Positions 47,225-58,769 of a DNA stretch of 64,000 nucleotides are shown here, piece after piece. The notes below the pieces were generated by a model, which worked only from the letters and a program-made list of their open reading frames with translations, was not told where the DNA came from and did not search any database. A program made the translations under genes and the position numbers. The DNA is from Siphonodentalium dalli. Its lineage: Eukaryota > Mollusca > Scaphopoda > Gadilida > Siphonodentaliidae. The stretch covers positions 216,164,373-216,228,372 of the forward strand of contig CP136061.1 of assembly GCA_032622095.1 (NCBI GenBank). Reading direction: 5' to 3'. Each line of letters opens with the position of its first letter. The first letter of the stretch is position 1.

Positions 47225-47346
47225 TCTTTCCAAGATAACGAACAAGATGTGAATATGTATCTGTATCTGCATCTGTATCTGTACTCTACAGATATACAGT
47301 ACAGATACAGATACAGATTCAGATACATAACATAACATAACATAAC
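47225..47346 (-). repeat. TATCTG / CAGATA and ACATA microsatellites at a retrotransposon 3' side
   Basis: (TATCTG)n on plus is followed by (CAGATA)n, forming a hairpin, then four ATAAC units. On the minus strand these are ATGTT-type repeats lying downstream of the retrotransposon fragment at 47401-47640. That is where non-LTR elements often carry short tandem tails. Confidence 0.65.
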
Positions 47347-47400
47347 ATCAAGATACACAGAACGAGTCGAATGACTCTTAGTTCCGGATTATATCAAAAG

Positions 47401-47640
47401 TTATTTTACTGCATGGCAATCCATCCCTTCTGTATCATATTCGTACCGTATTGGGCGGAAGTGATTGTCCAATAGAGTTTTGAATTCTGCTAGTGTTTGT
47501 GATTGTACAATATAATCAGGCAGGGCATTCCAACTGGAAACAATTCGGTTGCAGAACGAGATGTGAATCTGTAGCACTACACCTGCATGATTGTGCAAAG
47601 TGCGTCTGTCGAGCATTATTGCAGACATTTTGCTTAACAA
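47401..47640 (-). pseudogene. C-terminal fragment of a non-LTR retrotransposon reverse transcriptase
   Basis: The 79-residue frame contains CNRIVSSWNALPDYIV followed by LAEFKTLLDNHF. This is the conserved tail of reverse transcriptases of CR1/Jockey-type elements (a Trp-Asn-x-Leu-Pro core, then a Phe-Lys-x-x-Leu-Asp segment). The catalytic palm is absent, so this is a 5'-truncated remnant as expected from target-primed reverse transcription. The stop after the acidic tail is followed by ~50 bp and then the ATGTT-type repeats. Family assignment beyond CR1/Jockey-like is not possible from this piece. Confidence 0.7.
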
Positions 47641-47974
47641 AATTGCGTGGCCTATTCAGTTAAATAGTTTGACTTGTTCGCCATGGCACCATATAGCTAC
47701 TTCAATAATCTGGCCATCTATTTTCAGTTTTTACGCCTAGAAGTTATGTTTGTATCTCAAAACACCATCCTTCCCGAAACAACTGTTTTATAATAAAACA
47801 TGATTATGCAGAATTATTGCAGTTCGTTTTCTGGACCAAATGAGCCGGCTAGGATTTTTGTATCCGCAGTTAGACCAATGATCTCAGATAACTAATCTTA
47901 ATTTCAGATAGTGGCCTAGGCCATGAAGTATATGGTTCCGGACAAATCCGTGTTCGGGATTACATGTGCACCAT

Positions 47975-49055
47975 ATATATAGAAGGTCGTGGCTGTTCAG
48001 CACCCTTATTGGGTGTCAGACCGGTTTTCCGAAGACCTATTACTACGAAGGTCCACAACTCCGAAGACCCGATTCTCCGACGGCCCACAACTCCGAAGAC
48101 CCGATTATCCGACGGCCCATAACTCCGAAGACCCGATTCTCCGACGGCCCATAACTCCGAAGGTCCCAAAATTCCCACTTCCCCCATTAAACCTCTACTT
48201 GCTATTTCAGACAATATGGGCCCCTACCAAAACATGTCCAATGTCATGTAAACGCCCGGAAATCGTTCATGGGGCATCAAAATATTCAAACTTTTCCTAC
48301 TGCCCCCACCTAAATGGGAATCCTGGCCCGCCACTGACTATACACCAGATACTATAACGTTACGTTGGCCCATGCATGAGATGCCAGAGTAAAATGTACA
48401 GGGGTGAACGGGGAAGAACTTGTCGCCCCTGTGCATGTTAGGCTACTCTGACATTCTTGCAGCGTTTCGTTATAATATACCCGGTGCACACCAGTGGCGG
48501 AGCCAGGGTTCCCATTTAGGGGTGCACATTAATTAGCATATGTGGGGGATATGTGGGGGATATATCATGCATATGATATGCCGAAAGCATATCACGAAGG
48601 CCTGATTTGGGGAGCGCATATATGGGAGGGGTCGCCCCCAATCGTTGGTCCGGGGGCTCCACTGGGCAGGAATACTGTGAATATATGAATGCCTATATAG
48701 GAGGGATTTCCTGACGTTTACATGACATTTGACATGTTTTTTGTGGGCGGTCTTCCCTAGGGCCCCATTGATCCCGCCACTGGACTGTACACTATTTAAT
48801 AAGCGATAAAACATGATCTTCGGAGAATCGGACATTCGGAGAATCGGCCCTTCGGAGTTATAGACATTCGGAGTTATGGGCGTTCGGAGTTATAGGCCTT
48901 CGGAGTTATGGGCTTTCGGAGTTATGGGTCTTCGGAGTTATGAGATTTCGGAGAATCGGGACTTCGGAGTTATGGGTTTTCGGAGAATCGGGGCGTCGGA
49001 GAATCTGACCTTCGGAGAATCGGACCTTCGGAGTTATGGGTCTTCGGTAAAAAAC
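47975..49055. repeat. Inverted pair of CTCCGAA / TTCGGAG minisatellites
   Basis: 48040-48165 is a tandem run of ACTCCGAAGACCCGATT and CTCCGACGGCCCATA. 48815-49050 is a longer run of the complement (TTCGGAGTTATGGG, TTCGGAGAATCGG). The arms face each other across ~650 bp, giving an inverted repeat of minisatellites. Frames read across these runs are artefacts. Confidence 0.75.
48487..48784. mobile_element. CAGTGGCGGA-ended MITE (hAT-like)
   Basis: The left end starts near CCAGTGGCGGAGCCAGGGTT and the right end is GATCCCGCCACTG. CAGTGGCGGA termini are common on hAT-type non-autonomous elements in animals. A second, inverted piece (AAATGGGAATCCTGGCCCGC, CACTG) lies at 48312-48344. The flanking 8-mers do not match, so exact boundaries are uncertain. 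Confidence 0.5.
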
Positions 49056-49524
49056 GCTACGTAACCCCTTATTGCACCGACGCTTGGAATTATACGTTTG
49101 ATTTTAACGTGTCACGGTCAAGATGATTTGTGTCCACCCAAAAATAAACTTCCCTATGCTAGCCGTCATGATTTTTTCGATTTGTCAATTATCTGAGCTT
49201 GTGGCAAAATTTTGTTGACAGGAAATCTTCCAACTGCTAAACTGTATTTATATGAAAATGATAATCACCAGTCGCGCCCTCACGATTGCTCTGATTGAGA
49301 CAAAATCACTGAAGTCATTCAATATGAAGCGTGTGGACAATGTGCTATATAACTCGTACCATTCATGATACGATTCATGTGTCATCGATTTACAAAGACT
49401 GATCGAGCCTCGAGGCCTTGATCACACGATTGTATGCTATATATAGGCCTATATATGTATGTACGCCGTCAATCGTTTAGCCACTGGATAGTCTGGATAT
49501 ATATAGAGTCCTCTCTGGGTGAAT
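49056..49524. other. No gene recognised
   Basis: Unassigned; no credible frame. Confidence 0.4.
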
Positions 49525-50014
49525 TAAAGACCCACTTAATTTTCGAGTCACCGATTATTTTTTATAGTGATTTGATATACGGTTTTTAATAACAATCTAT
49601 GCCATAAAATATGATTAAAATACTATAATTCATCACCATTTGAAACATGTGTCTCAGAAGATGTCCATACATAACTAAAATCATAGAAAGATTCCCCCGT
49701 GTTGGCTCCCAGAATGCAACAGAATTCAAACTAAAGATAAATTTTTAATGGAAGGGGAATAACTCTATCTTTAAGATATAGAGTTATTCCCCCTCCATTG
49801 AAAATAATACAATTTTTACTTCAACCTAGGTGACAAAACACGTTGGTAACTCAACAAAAACAACGTGTTCATAGTTTATTACACCCGATAAGTTGATACT
49901 ACAATGTTTTGGAGCTTCCTCTAAGAATCCTCTTTCAAATGGTATATAATATGGCATATATAGCCTATATGTTATATTTGTGATCTGGGGATTCGAAAAT
50001 TAAGTGAGCCTTTA
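49525..50014. mobile_element. MITE family D, uninterrupted copy
   Basis: Starts TTAAAGACCCACTTAATTTT and ends TTCGAAAATTAAGTGAGCC, TTTAAA. A central hairpin (GGGGAATAACTCTATC / GATATAGAGTTATTCCCC) lies at about 49756-49791. It gives the empty-site reference for the nested insertion at 39829-40588. Superfamily unknown. Confidence 0.75.
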
Positions 50015-50459
50015 AAGGTACTCAATCCGATTAGACGCTCCTAATTTACTATTTCTTTGGCTTCGAGGGTAAAAAATATTTGATTCGAGTCTAGGAACCT
50101 ATACCCATCAAAGCTCAGAGTGATTAGATATCGATTTTTGAAGTTTGCGATTTCTATTGTTTGTGGGAGAGTTCTTACCGGTCAAACGGATGGTCTTGCA
50201 GATAAAGATGGATAACTCTAAAACCAAGTGGTTATTATTACCACTTGATTTCAGAGTTATCCATCTTTATCTACAAGACCGTCCGTCTGATCGGCATGTT
50301 CTGTCCCACAAACAATAGAAATCGCAAACTTCAAACATCGATATCTAATCACTCTGAGCTTTGATGGGTGTGTTCCACGACTCGAATCAAATATTTTTTA
50401 CCCCCGAAGCCAAAGAAATAGTAATTTAGGAGCGTCTGATCGGATTGAGTACCTTTAAG
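50012..50459. mobile_element. 448-bp palindromic MITE, family E (best copy)
   Basis: Starts TTTAAAGGTACTCAATCCGA and ends with its complement, TCGGATTGAGTACCTTTAA. The whole element is one long hairpin centred at AAGTGGTTATTATTACCACTT. It abuts family D directly and shares its TTTAAA junction. No coding capacity. Confidence 0.85.
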
Positions 50460-50617
50460 TTGCTATTGAGACCTCACAAGTGCTGCGAAGCGATACGATA
50501 CGATACGCGATCGTCAATGCTTTTTCATAATCCTACATTGTTTTTCATAATCCTACATTGTTTTGAACAACTTTCTTGCTAGTTTCCACTTTCAAAGTAG
50601 AATTTTACTCTTTTTAA

Positions 50618-51009
50618 CCCTTTACCCAACAAACCGGCCAAAACCGGCCAAATAAAGCTGCAACAGCCTAAAATATCTTCGGTCTGTCTCAATAGAACCA
50701 TACAAATATGGATATCATTGGTACCGGCTCCTTGACCACATTGTGATAGTTACAGTTATGCCCTGTGCCAATGCATTCTCTTATATATGCGAGTCGACCA
50801 TAGGTCGCCTCGCATATATAAGAGAATGCATTGGCCTAAAAAAAATCTTTTTTTAACACTTTTTACCTTTTTTTCTTACATTCTTTAACAATTTTATAAT
50901 TTTTAATGTGTTAAGCCAATGCATTCTCTTATATATGCGAGGCGACCTATGGTCGACTCGCATATATAAGAGAATGCATTGGCACAGGGCCCTTCTGTTG
51001 GGTAAAGGG
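50618..51009. mobile_element. Intact 392-bp TTAA MITE, CCCTTTACCCAAC subfamily (copy 3)
   Basis: TTAA at 50614-50617 and 51010-51013. Palindromes at 50767-50835 and 50915-50983. Only a handful of differences separate it from the copies near 19.1 and 20.8 kb. Confidence 0.85.
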
Positions 51010-51325
51010 TTAACCTATTGCTATATATGTCAAGGACTTTCGTTGAATCTTCATTATTGAAACAGATTCATACGATTTGGAATATAAATATCGTATTAGT
51101 ACAATGTCTGGTCATTTCAAGTGTTAGCTGACTCTAATTATAAGTCTATTAAGTCTGTTATCGCTAATCGATCTATCGGATCGGATGTTACCCGGGTAAG
51201 TGTGAAGTACCTGACTCATTGCGGACGATGATCCTCGGCCACCAATTTTCGTACAATTACATGCACCCACACCTAGGCGGCCTACTAGTTCGTATTTTGA
51301 CTGATGACATAATTAGCCTACTCCG

Positions 51326-51925
51326 TATGGGAAGCCAAATTGACTTTTAATAAATAATTGAACTTAAGCGCAATAAGGAATCCCTTATTGCGCTTAAGCC
51401 CAATAAGGGAAGATATAATTGCACTTAAGTGCAATAAGGAATAGCGCAACAATGAATATCTTATTGCGCTTAAGCGCAATATAAGGAATCTCTTATTGCG
51501 CTTAAGCGCAATAAGAAGCGCGTAAGCACAATAAGAGCTAATTGCGCTTGCGCTTATATAAGCGCAATAAGGAATATTCCTTATTACGCTTAAGCGCAAT
51601 TAGCCACATTACATAAACTCCCTATAATTAAAATGGTGTAGTCCATGGTACAATGGGTAGAGCAAATATAGGATAATTCTACTATTTGCAGAGGGGTGAT
51701 CTCATGAGGGAGATATTAATTGCGCTTAAACGCAATAAGGATGTAATTGTGCTTAAGCGCAATAAGGAATGTCTTATTGCGATTAAGCGCAATAAGGAAT
51801 CCCTAATCACAATAAGAGATTCCTTATTGCGCTTAAGCGCAATTAGATCTTCCCTTATTGCAATAAGGGATTCCTTATTGCACTTAAGCTCAATTATTTA
51901 TTAAATGTCAATTTGGCATCCCATA
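51326..51925. mobile_element. 600-bp fold-back element built of GCGCTTAAGCGC units
   Basis: The terminal inverted repeats run TATGGGAAGCCAAATTGACT and on to TAATAAATAATTGA, mirrored on the right. Inside each arm, ~25-50-bp palindromic units (TTGCGCTTAAGCGCAATAAG, GGAAT) repeat many times: 51362-51605 left and 51715-51895 right. A ~108-bp non-repetitive core separates them. Frames with repeated leucine/arginine/asparagine-lysine strings here are artefacts. Confidence 0.8.
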
Positions 51926-53496
51926 ACTCCGAGGCACGAGTCGCCGATTTTCATATATTGTGTCAAATGACAATCGTTCAATAAATTGAGTTTCCCTGAC
52001 GTAAAAATTGTCTGTTCAATCTCATGAATCTCTAGAACAATGAATTTTCAACATTTTTGTAATTATGAAATGTTTATATATATAGGCTATAGTTTCAAGT
52101 TTCAAGTTTTTATCAAACAATCTATTCAGATTCAGATTCAATAAGATTTATTTCGTATTCAATATAATTATAATATATACTAGCAGGGTTACACGGCGTT
52201 GCCCAGGTTAATGCGATGTGAAACCCTCTGTATGCTGTGGATATTTGTTGGGAATAGAAAATGCTCTTGCTTAAAGTGTTATACATTTTCTCTTAAATTG
52301 TATATTCAAATAGCATCACAAAACATGATTATTACAGTCATGGAATATAAGTAGTGGATCATCTTGTCAATTGTCATTATGTTTATCGCGATTAATCCGT
52401 TCCACCAATAATGAAGTATTTATTTATTTACAACTGCATATACATTAGACGTTATAATATGATACATGAACATCATAAATACATTAGTTCGATAACAGAT
52501 GATAATTGGGTTTTACATATACTAAGATCTCGAGGACACCTGGCTATCATATCTCCATGAAGATACAGAGGTTTTAAAGAAATTTCCAGGTGCTCCTCTG
52601 TTCATGGTGCTATATATTGGCTAAATATTCTCAGTTTAAACGAAATGTTGCTGCGCAATATATCAGCTACATGTGCCAGGCACAGAGCGAGATATTGAGT
52701 TGTTTATGTCAGTCGATGAGTCTGTTCTAAAACCTTGTCAGCTGTCAGTATTGGGAGGATCATGAAAAGTGTTGTGCTACTAACTGCATTTCCTTGTATA
52801 TCAGAAGAAACTATATTTGACTGCACACTGTGACCACTATTTGTGAACAGGCCTACCATATCTCTTGACAAATTGTAACTTTTTTTGTGGAAACTGTATT
52901 GGATGGAACAGACTCAATTTTGTTATAATATATATGCAATCCTCTGACGGTTCGAGGTCTCTCAGTTTGCACGAATATATGTATCTCTTCAATAGAATGA
53001 TAAATATACGTTAATGCTTCTTCTATGTATCTCTTTTTGCTAGCTCATTGTGTGAATTCCCTGATTGCCATCTCCATATAAATATGACAGTTAAGAAGAT
53101 ATAATTGTTCAAGTGACTTCAGTGGGTCACCATATGTCGTGATTGTGAAATGTGAACGCCCAAAACTGCTTAATATGATATGGAGATGGCCTGGGTGACT
53201 GTATATATCTTATATGTGGATATCGGCGAATGGCAATCTTATCAATGATAGTGCATATCCGCTCGCCACCAGTGACGCAAACGACACCAAATGTGATTTA
53301 ATTCATGGTATATCGTTAGAGAAAAACGTGTATCAATTTGGTGGAAATTGGTGCCAAATATATTTGTATCAGCTTTTGCCTCTTTTGACATATTTAAACC
53401 ACGCCCATTAGACTCATGGGTGCTTGATATACTGGCGATGATTATATATATCCCTTTGAACCCTGGCGCCCCACATTGATCGACACCCTGACCCGG
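51926..53496. other. No gene; possible old retroelement-type text
   Basis: Near 52180, CTAGCAGGGTTACACGGCGT and TGCCCAGGTTAATGCG resemble text common at non-coding repeat ends in invertebrates, but no element boundary is visible. GATTCAGATTC near 52128 is a short duplication. No credible frame. Confidence 0.35.
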
Positions 53497-54175
53497 GGCT
53501 CCCAGTGGTATGTCCGCTTAAATTAGACAGTGTCTAGTGGCATGGTGTTGATTATGTTCAAATTGCGACACCGGTCTGAAACTTTACAGGTTTGTCCCCC
53601 ATGGATCAGCGATCATTATAAGATCGCGAGACTTTGCCTCGCGGCAACTCCTTGGTAACGGTTGCTAGGCAACTACCCGGAATTGACTGGAAAATGTAAA
53701 TATAGCTTATAGCGTCGTAATTCAACCTCAGTGATTGCGTTTTTTGATGCAGGTACTACCCTAACGTGAAATTTGAGATATACCCGACCAGAATAGTGAA
53801 CCAAATATCCCATTTAAGGGTAGCAACGGTTGCTAAGCAAATACCACAACTGATCGAATGACATAATTGCACTAACCATTCAGTGGTATATTTTGCCTTA
53901 AATTTAGACAGTGTCTAGTCACACGGTGTTGGTTATGTTGAAAGGGGACACCTACCTGAAACTGTGCAGGCATGATATATGCATGCACGGACCACTGATC
54001 ATTGTAAGATCGGGAGACTTTGCCACCCGATTTCGCCTTAGAAACGGTTACTAGGCAACTACCCGAAATTTGCAGGATAAACGAATTCTAGCCTATAACG
54101 TTGTAATTATACATCAGCGAATTGCGTTTCGATGCAACCAATATCCTAATGTGAAATTAAGATATACCTGACCAT
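53497..54175 (+). repeat. Two 381-bp tandem units with X-box-like sites
   Basis: AGACAGTGTCTAGT starts comparable positions at 53525 and 53906; GATCATT(A/G)TAAGATCG and TGCC(T/A)C follow. Each unit has a site resembling the RFX X-box: GTTGCTAGGCAAC at 53661, GTTACTAGGCAAC at 54047, with a further GTTGCTAAGCAAA at 53829. Non-coding. Confidence 0.7.
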
Positions 54176-54960
54176 GCGCGAGTAAGTCAACTTGATATGC
54201 GATAGACTTTTTGCTGCATGTGGCACAACAGAGACTGATATTACTGAGACCAGAAACAACGTAATTTCCCGTAACATATTGTGGCCCCATTGTTCAAGTA
54301 AGCTGTCTAGATTGTGTCTACTATACTAACATGTGAAACATACAACAACATGTCATATATAGCGCCACATTTCACTTAAACGCATTTTTTATATGAATTA
54401 TAGCCTGCGCCCATGCGCATATTTTCCTAGCCGTTTCTAGCGGGCAGCCAATCCATATAGACACCTTTGCCAGCGCTGACTTCAATAGGCCAATTTAAAT
54501 ATACATATTAGTGGGTATGTCGTGTATAAGTACGTTATAAACCATTTATTTGTCATTGCGCTAGTCTGCGCATGCGCGAATAAATCAACTTCATATGCGA
54601 TAGACACTTCCCCATATGTAGCAGAACACTGGTTAATATACGCGAGGGTAATTTTAACTGAAATTGTGTGTCTAAATTATGTCTGTTCTGTACACACACG
54701 GGGAACATGAAATTATATGCCGTAAATATAGCGGCACAGTTCGCTTAAAATATCGTATGTTTTTGTATAATATATGCTATGCGCATGCGCATATATTTCT
54801 ACCCGATACTAGCGGTCAACCATTCCATACGCACCATGGGCACCGCTGAGATATATGTGGGGGCAATTTAAATATAAATCAGTGGGTCTGACGCTCGTTA
54901 TACTATATATAAATTTGTTACCGATTCATGTCGTCGCTGCACCGAAATATCGGTGTTACG
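54176..54960 (+). repeat. Two 398-bp tandem units with GCGCATGCGC-type sites
   Basis: Units start GCGCGAGTAAGTCAACTTGA (54176) and GCGCGAATAAATCAACTTCA (54574), share ATATGCGATAGAC, and end near TCAGTGGGT-like text. CTGCGCATGCGCGAA (about 54567) and ATGCGCATGCGCAT (about 54780) resemble the NRF1 palindrome. Confidence 0.65.
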
Positions 54961-55089
54961 GGATATAGTCACTGTTCGTTTGCACCTAAATATCGGTGTT
55001 ACGGGTTCAAAGGGATATGTTTGGTGGTAATCAGCAAGTAAACAAATCCTGAGAATAGTTATGACCCCACATCTCGCACCCAAAACGAC

Positions 55090-56660
55090 AGCAATTTGGC
55101 GTCTTTAAATCACACGATGATATTCCTCGTAACATAGAGAAGAAGAATATATCAATTTGGTGGAAATCTGGGCTAAAATAGTTTATTAAATCAATTGTTG
55201 ATGCAACGCTGACTCGAACAACGCCATACTGCGAAGGTGATTATGTATTCGTTTGGTGGAAATCGGCGACAAATCTATTTCACCATATTTTTTTAATTTT
55301 GCCGACCTCCCCCTTTTCTTCCCCTGACCCCAACAGCGTCATTTTAGAAAATTTTAACCGTTACCCCTCTTAGAACGCATTGGTGCCATCTCGATTGTAC
55401 CGCGTGAAATTATATATAGAACGCACACACACAGACAGAGGGACAGACAGACAGCACGATTTGACTTCTTGTATCATTTGAAAGAACGTGTCTGAATTTG
55501 ATGGTAATTGGTACTAAATATATTTTGTATCAGTTTTGTGACCCCCCCCCCCCTGTCCCTATTTCGGACTCAGGCTGCACACACTAAAACTCATTGGAAA
55601 TTAGAGATGAATATATATGAAATTGGTGAAAATTGGCGAGTATACAAATTCGTATCAAATTTAAGGTCCCCATATCTCTCACCCATAGGGCACCAATTTG
55701 GTGTATCTAAACATATAGATATAATTTTTTGTGACCCTCTCATCTCTATACACAACTGACTGGCCCCACTTGTGACATCCTTAAACCACACGATTACACT
55801 CCTGATATCATGGAGATGATTGTTTATAAGTTTGGTGATAATCGGCGACTAAACAATTTTTTTTTATCAAATTTTGTGCCAATCCCTCCCCTCCCAAGCT
55901 CTCACCCAAACAGCACCACTATGGCGTCTTTAAATCACACGATTAGATTCCTCGTATCATGGATAAGAACATGTATCAATTTGGTGGAAAATGGCGCTAA
56001 AAAAATTGTGCATCAATTTGGGTGCCCCTCTCCCTTTCAATGCAACCCTGACTCGAATGAGGCCATATTTGACATATATATAAGCCACACAATTAGACTG
56101 CTCATACCATGGGAATTATTTTGTATAAGTGTGGTGGCAATCGGCGACTAAACCAATTATTATCAAATTTAGTGTCCACCCCCTCCCAACTCTCACCCAA
56201 AAGACAACAATTTGGCGTTGTTAAATCGCACAATTAGATTCCTTGTATCCTGAAGAAGAATATATATCAATTTGGTGGAAATCGGCGCTAAAATTAGTTT
56301 TATCAATTTTGGTGCCCATCTCCCCTTCCGTGCATCACTGACTCGAACGACGCCACTTTTGACATATTTAAACCACACCGTTGGATTCTTCATATCATGG
56401 GGATGATTATATGTAAGTTTCTTCGCAATCGGCGACAGAGAAAAAGAATCTGCCCCTCCCCCTTCCGGGCACCCCTGACGCGAACGGCGCGACTTTTGCC
56501 ATGTTTAAACCACACCATTAGATTCCTCATAGTATGTGGATGATTATATATAAGTTTGGTGTCAATCGGCGACAAATTTTGTTTCTGCCCCTCCCCCTTT
56601 TCTGCCCCTGACAACAACGGCGTCACTTTAGAAAATTCTAACCCAGACCATTATCTTTCT
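55090..56660 (+). repeat. Long array of diverged units with AATTTGGTGGAAATCGGC
   Basis: About ten degenerate units alternate TATCAATTTGGTGGAAATCG with AAGTTTGGTG(G/A)CAATCGGCGAC, separated by C-rich CCCCTCCCCCTT text, a GACTCGAACGACGCCACTTT block and TTTAAACCACACCATTAGATT. Several short frames on both strands come from the shared units and are not genes. Confidence 0.7.
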
Positions 56661-57069
56661 CGTAAAAAGCTACTCCTAGTATACCCCTTTGGCATCATCT
56701 AGATGGTCTCCTGTGAATTTCTATAGAACACAGACAGACATACAGACATTCGCAAATATAGATATAGATATAACAACAGGACCCCACAAAAAGCAAGATT
56801 GTATACTGATACAGTGTTATGTGTACGTATATTGGGTGTATATAGTGCGGGTGCGTATTTACAATGTGTGTATTATCGTATAGAGATGGGCAAGAAGGGC
56901 AGGGGGCATGGGCTGGGGTGGGGTCGGGTTGTGAGATGGCGATTATAGTCATTTTTTTTAGTTGTTATGCTTTATCTGGCAGCCAATATGATTATATTGA
57001 TGTCTTTATGCTGAGACCTGCGCGATCGTCTTGCACTTTTCAAGAATGTGGGGAATACCAGTATTTAAG
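56661..57069. other. No gene recognised
   Basis: Low-complexity GATATA and GGGT-rich runs between the array and the retrotransposon. The 3' boundary of the retrotransposon probably lies here but is not defined. Confidence 0.35.
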
Positions 57070-57283
57070 GTGATCAATGAAATATGGGTGTGAATACTGC
57101 TTGATTTGGTTGAGGAATTGGTTAAGGTTATAGACAAGTTGATTAATTTGCACTGTTGTTCAGATGAGTGACAAATAGTGACACATGGAGGAAATGTGGC
57201 ATAAATTTGGTTGGCCTGTTCCTCACCGGGAGAGCTGACCAGGAGAGGGAGGATTATACTATATGAGAATAAAGAGAAGTTCA

Positions 57284-58172
57284 TTAATTTCTGCCCCCTC
57301 TTCTGGACAGTCTCTGCCGTAAGGGACTGCTGGCTGGCTTACAATCACATGGGAGTTCATTCCATAGACATCTGGCTCTGGTTGATATGACACTTCTTGC
57401 TTTTTTTGTTCTTCTGAATTCACAATACAGATTTGAATTTGCTTTGAACCGTGTATTGTGGTTATGGATATCATATAGTAAATATTGAAGACAGCGATTT
57501 GGGGAGTTTCTTTTGATGGAAATCATGTAAAATATGTATTAGTTGTATGTTTCCAATGTCATTCATCAATAGCAAATTGTGGTCCCTGCATATTTCTGGT
57601 ATGCTTTTGTTGTTGTAAGATAGTGTGGCGATAGCTTTGTTTTGTATTTTTTCAAGATTTTCAACGTTTTTCTTTGTTGTTGCACTCCATATGGCATTAC
57701 AATATGTGAGATGTGGGATAATCAGTACAGAATAGATTGTTTCCATTGTATCTCTGTGTATGAAATCACTGATTTTTCTCATGTCTCCTAAATTTGTTGA
57801 CAGTTTTTTTAGTAATAGATTCCACTTGCATATTCCATGATAAATTTTCTTCAATATTAATTCCTAGGAATTTAGTGTTTTTAACTCTTAGTATCTGATT
57901 TTCATTGATCTTGAGCTCGGGTAGGACAGTTATTTTTTTGCATAGATCTGTATTCGTAAATATCATGTAATTAGTTTTTTCTAGGTTTAGAGATAGTTTA
58001 TTAGCAAGAAACCATTTGCTCATTGTCTCCATTTCTTTGTTGACTACATCATATATAGCCTTATTTATATCTTTATTAGAGTAAAATGCATTTGTATCAT
58101 CAGCAAATAGTATTAGATTCAGGTCCTTACAAATATTTGGAAGATCGTTCATATATATCAGAAAGATATGAT
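57284..58172 (-). pseudogene. Non-LTR retrotransposon reverse transcriptase, 5'-truncated and frameshifted
   Basis: The first piece (from 58172, first Met at 58152) reads FLIYMNDLP and then LILFADDT: the palm motif with the two catalytic aspartates (residues 18-19 from that Met). LSLNLEKTNYMIF follows. The frame breaks at an A7 run (T7 on plus, 57804-57810). A second frame then carries LIIPHLTYCNAIWS and LEKIQNKAI, typical of the thumb/connection in CR1/Jockey-type enzymes. A further shift near 57480 leads to HNTRFKANSN and CLWNELP, the conserved C-terminal tail. The endonuclease and N-terminal half are missing. At least two frame breaks make it inactive; group CR1/Jockey-like, lower rank unresolved. 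Confidence 0.85.
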
Positions 58173-58435
58173 GGTCCGTCCTGTTTCCAATCAGTTAACC
58201 GTTAACGGCTAAATGTTCGTTTACTACTAGAACTTAGGAAAAGTCATAATATTTTTGACATCTGACTCTGAGTTCTAACATTGGGGCAATATAGACTAAT
58301 ATAGGCCCAAGTACCAATGTCTTGTATTCTTTTATATTTAAAAGAGCTTTTATAACTAAGACATTTCTTAAAGTGAAATCCGCCATCCATATTTCTTATC
58401 CATATCAGTATAGGAGTATAATAGCGGTTCTACTA

Positions 58436-58515
58436 TACGCAGCAAGTCCCTGGATACGCAGCAAGTCCCCGGTAAACGCAGCAAGTCCCTGGTAAATGCA
58501 GCAAGTCCCTCTCGC
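58436..58515. repeat. Four ~20-bp tandem units GCAGCAAGTCCC
   Basis: ACGCAGCAAGTCCCTGG-like units repeat four times between about 58438 and 58511. Short minisatellite with no evident function. Confidence 0.8.
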
Positions 58516-58769
58516 CGAGGGTGGATTACGACGGATTAGCCATGCGTGTTTACACAACGATATGTTTAATCAGTGGAGTTGCTGATTACAAAGGGCTTTA
58601 ATCAAAAGGCTTTAATTTGATCGTAATACTGATAGATTATTGAAGGAAATTGGACTGAATCATTGAATGATAAAAGAGTTGGATTTTTTTTTAGATGTTT
58701 TTATTGGTAAATGCAAACAAGTAACATGATAATAGTAGAATAGCAACAAAAGAAAAATAGAGCACAGTT

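Noticed and set aside
48487-48784. Exact boundaries and target duplication of the CAGTGGCGGA element
   Set aside because: Flanking 8-mers do not match, so no duplication is claimed.
51646-51705. tRNA-like or SINE head in the fold-back core
   Set aside because: An A-box-like word and a hairpin are present, but no convincing B box or full cloverleaf; kept only as a hint in the fold-back finding.
51362-51895. CRISPR-like array
   Set aside because: Units are directly adjacent palindromes without unique spacers, in an animal genome.
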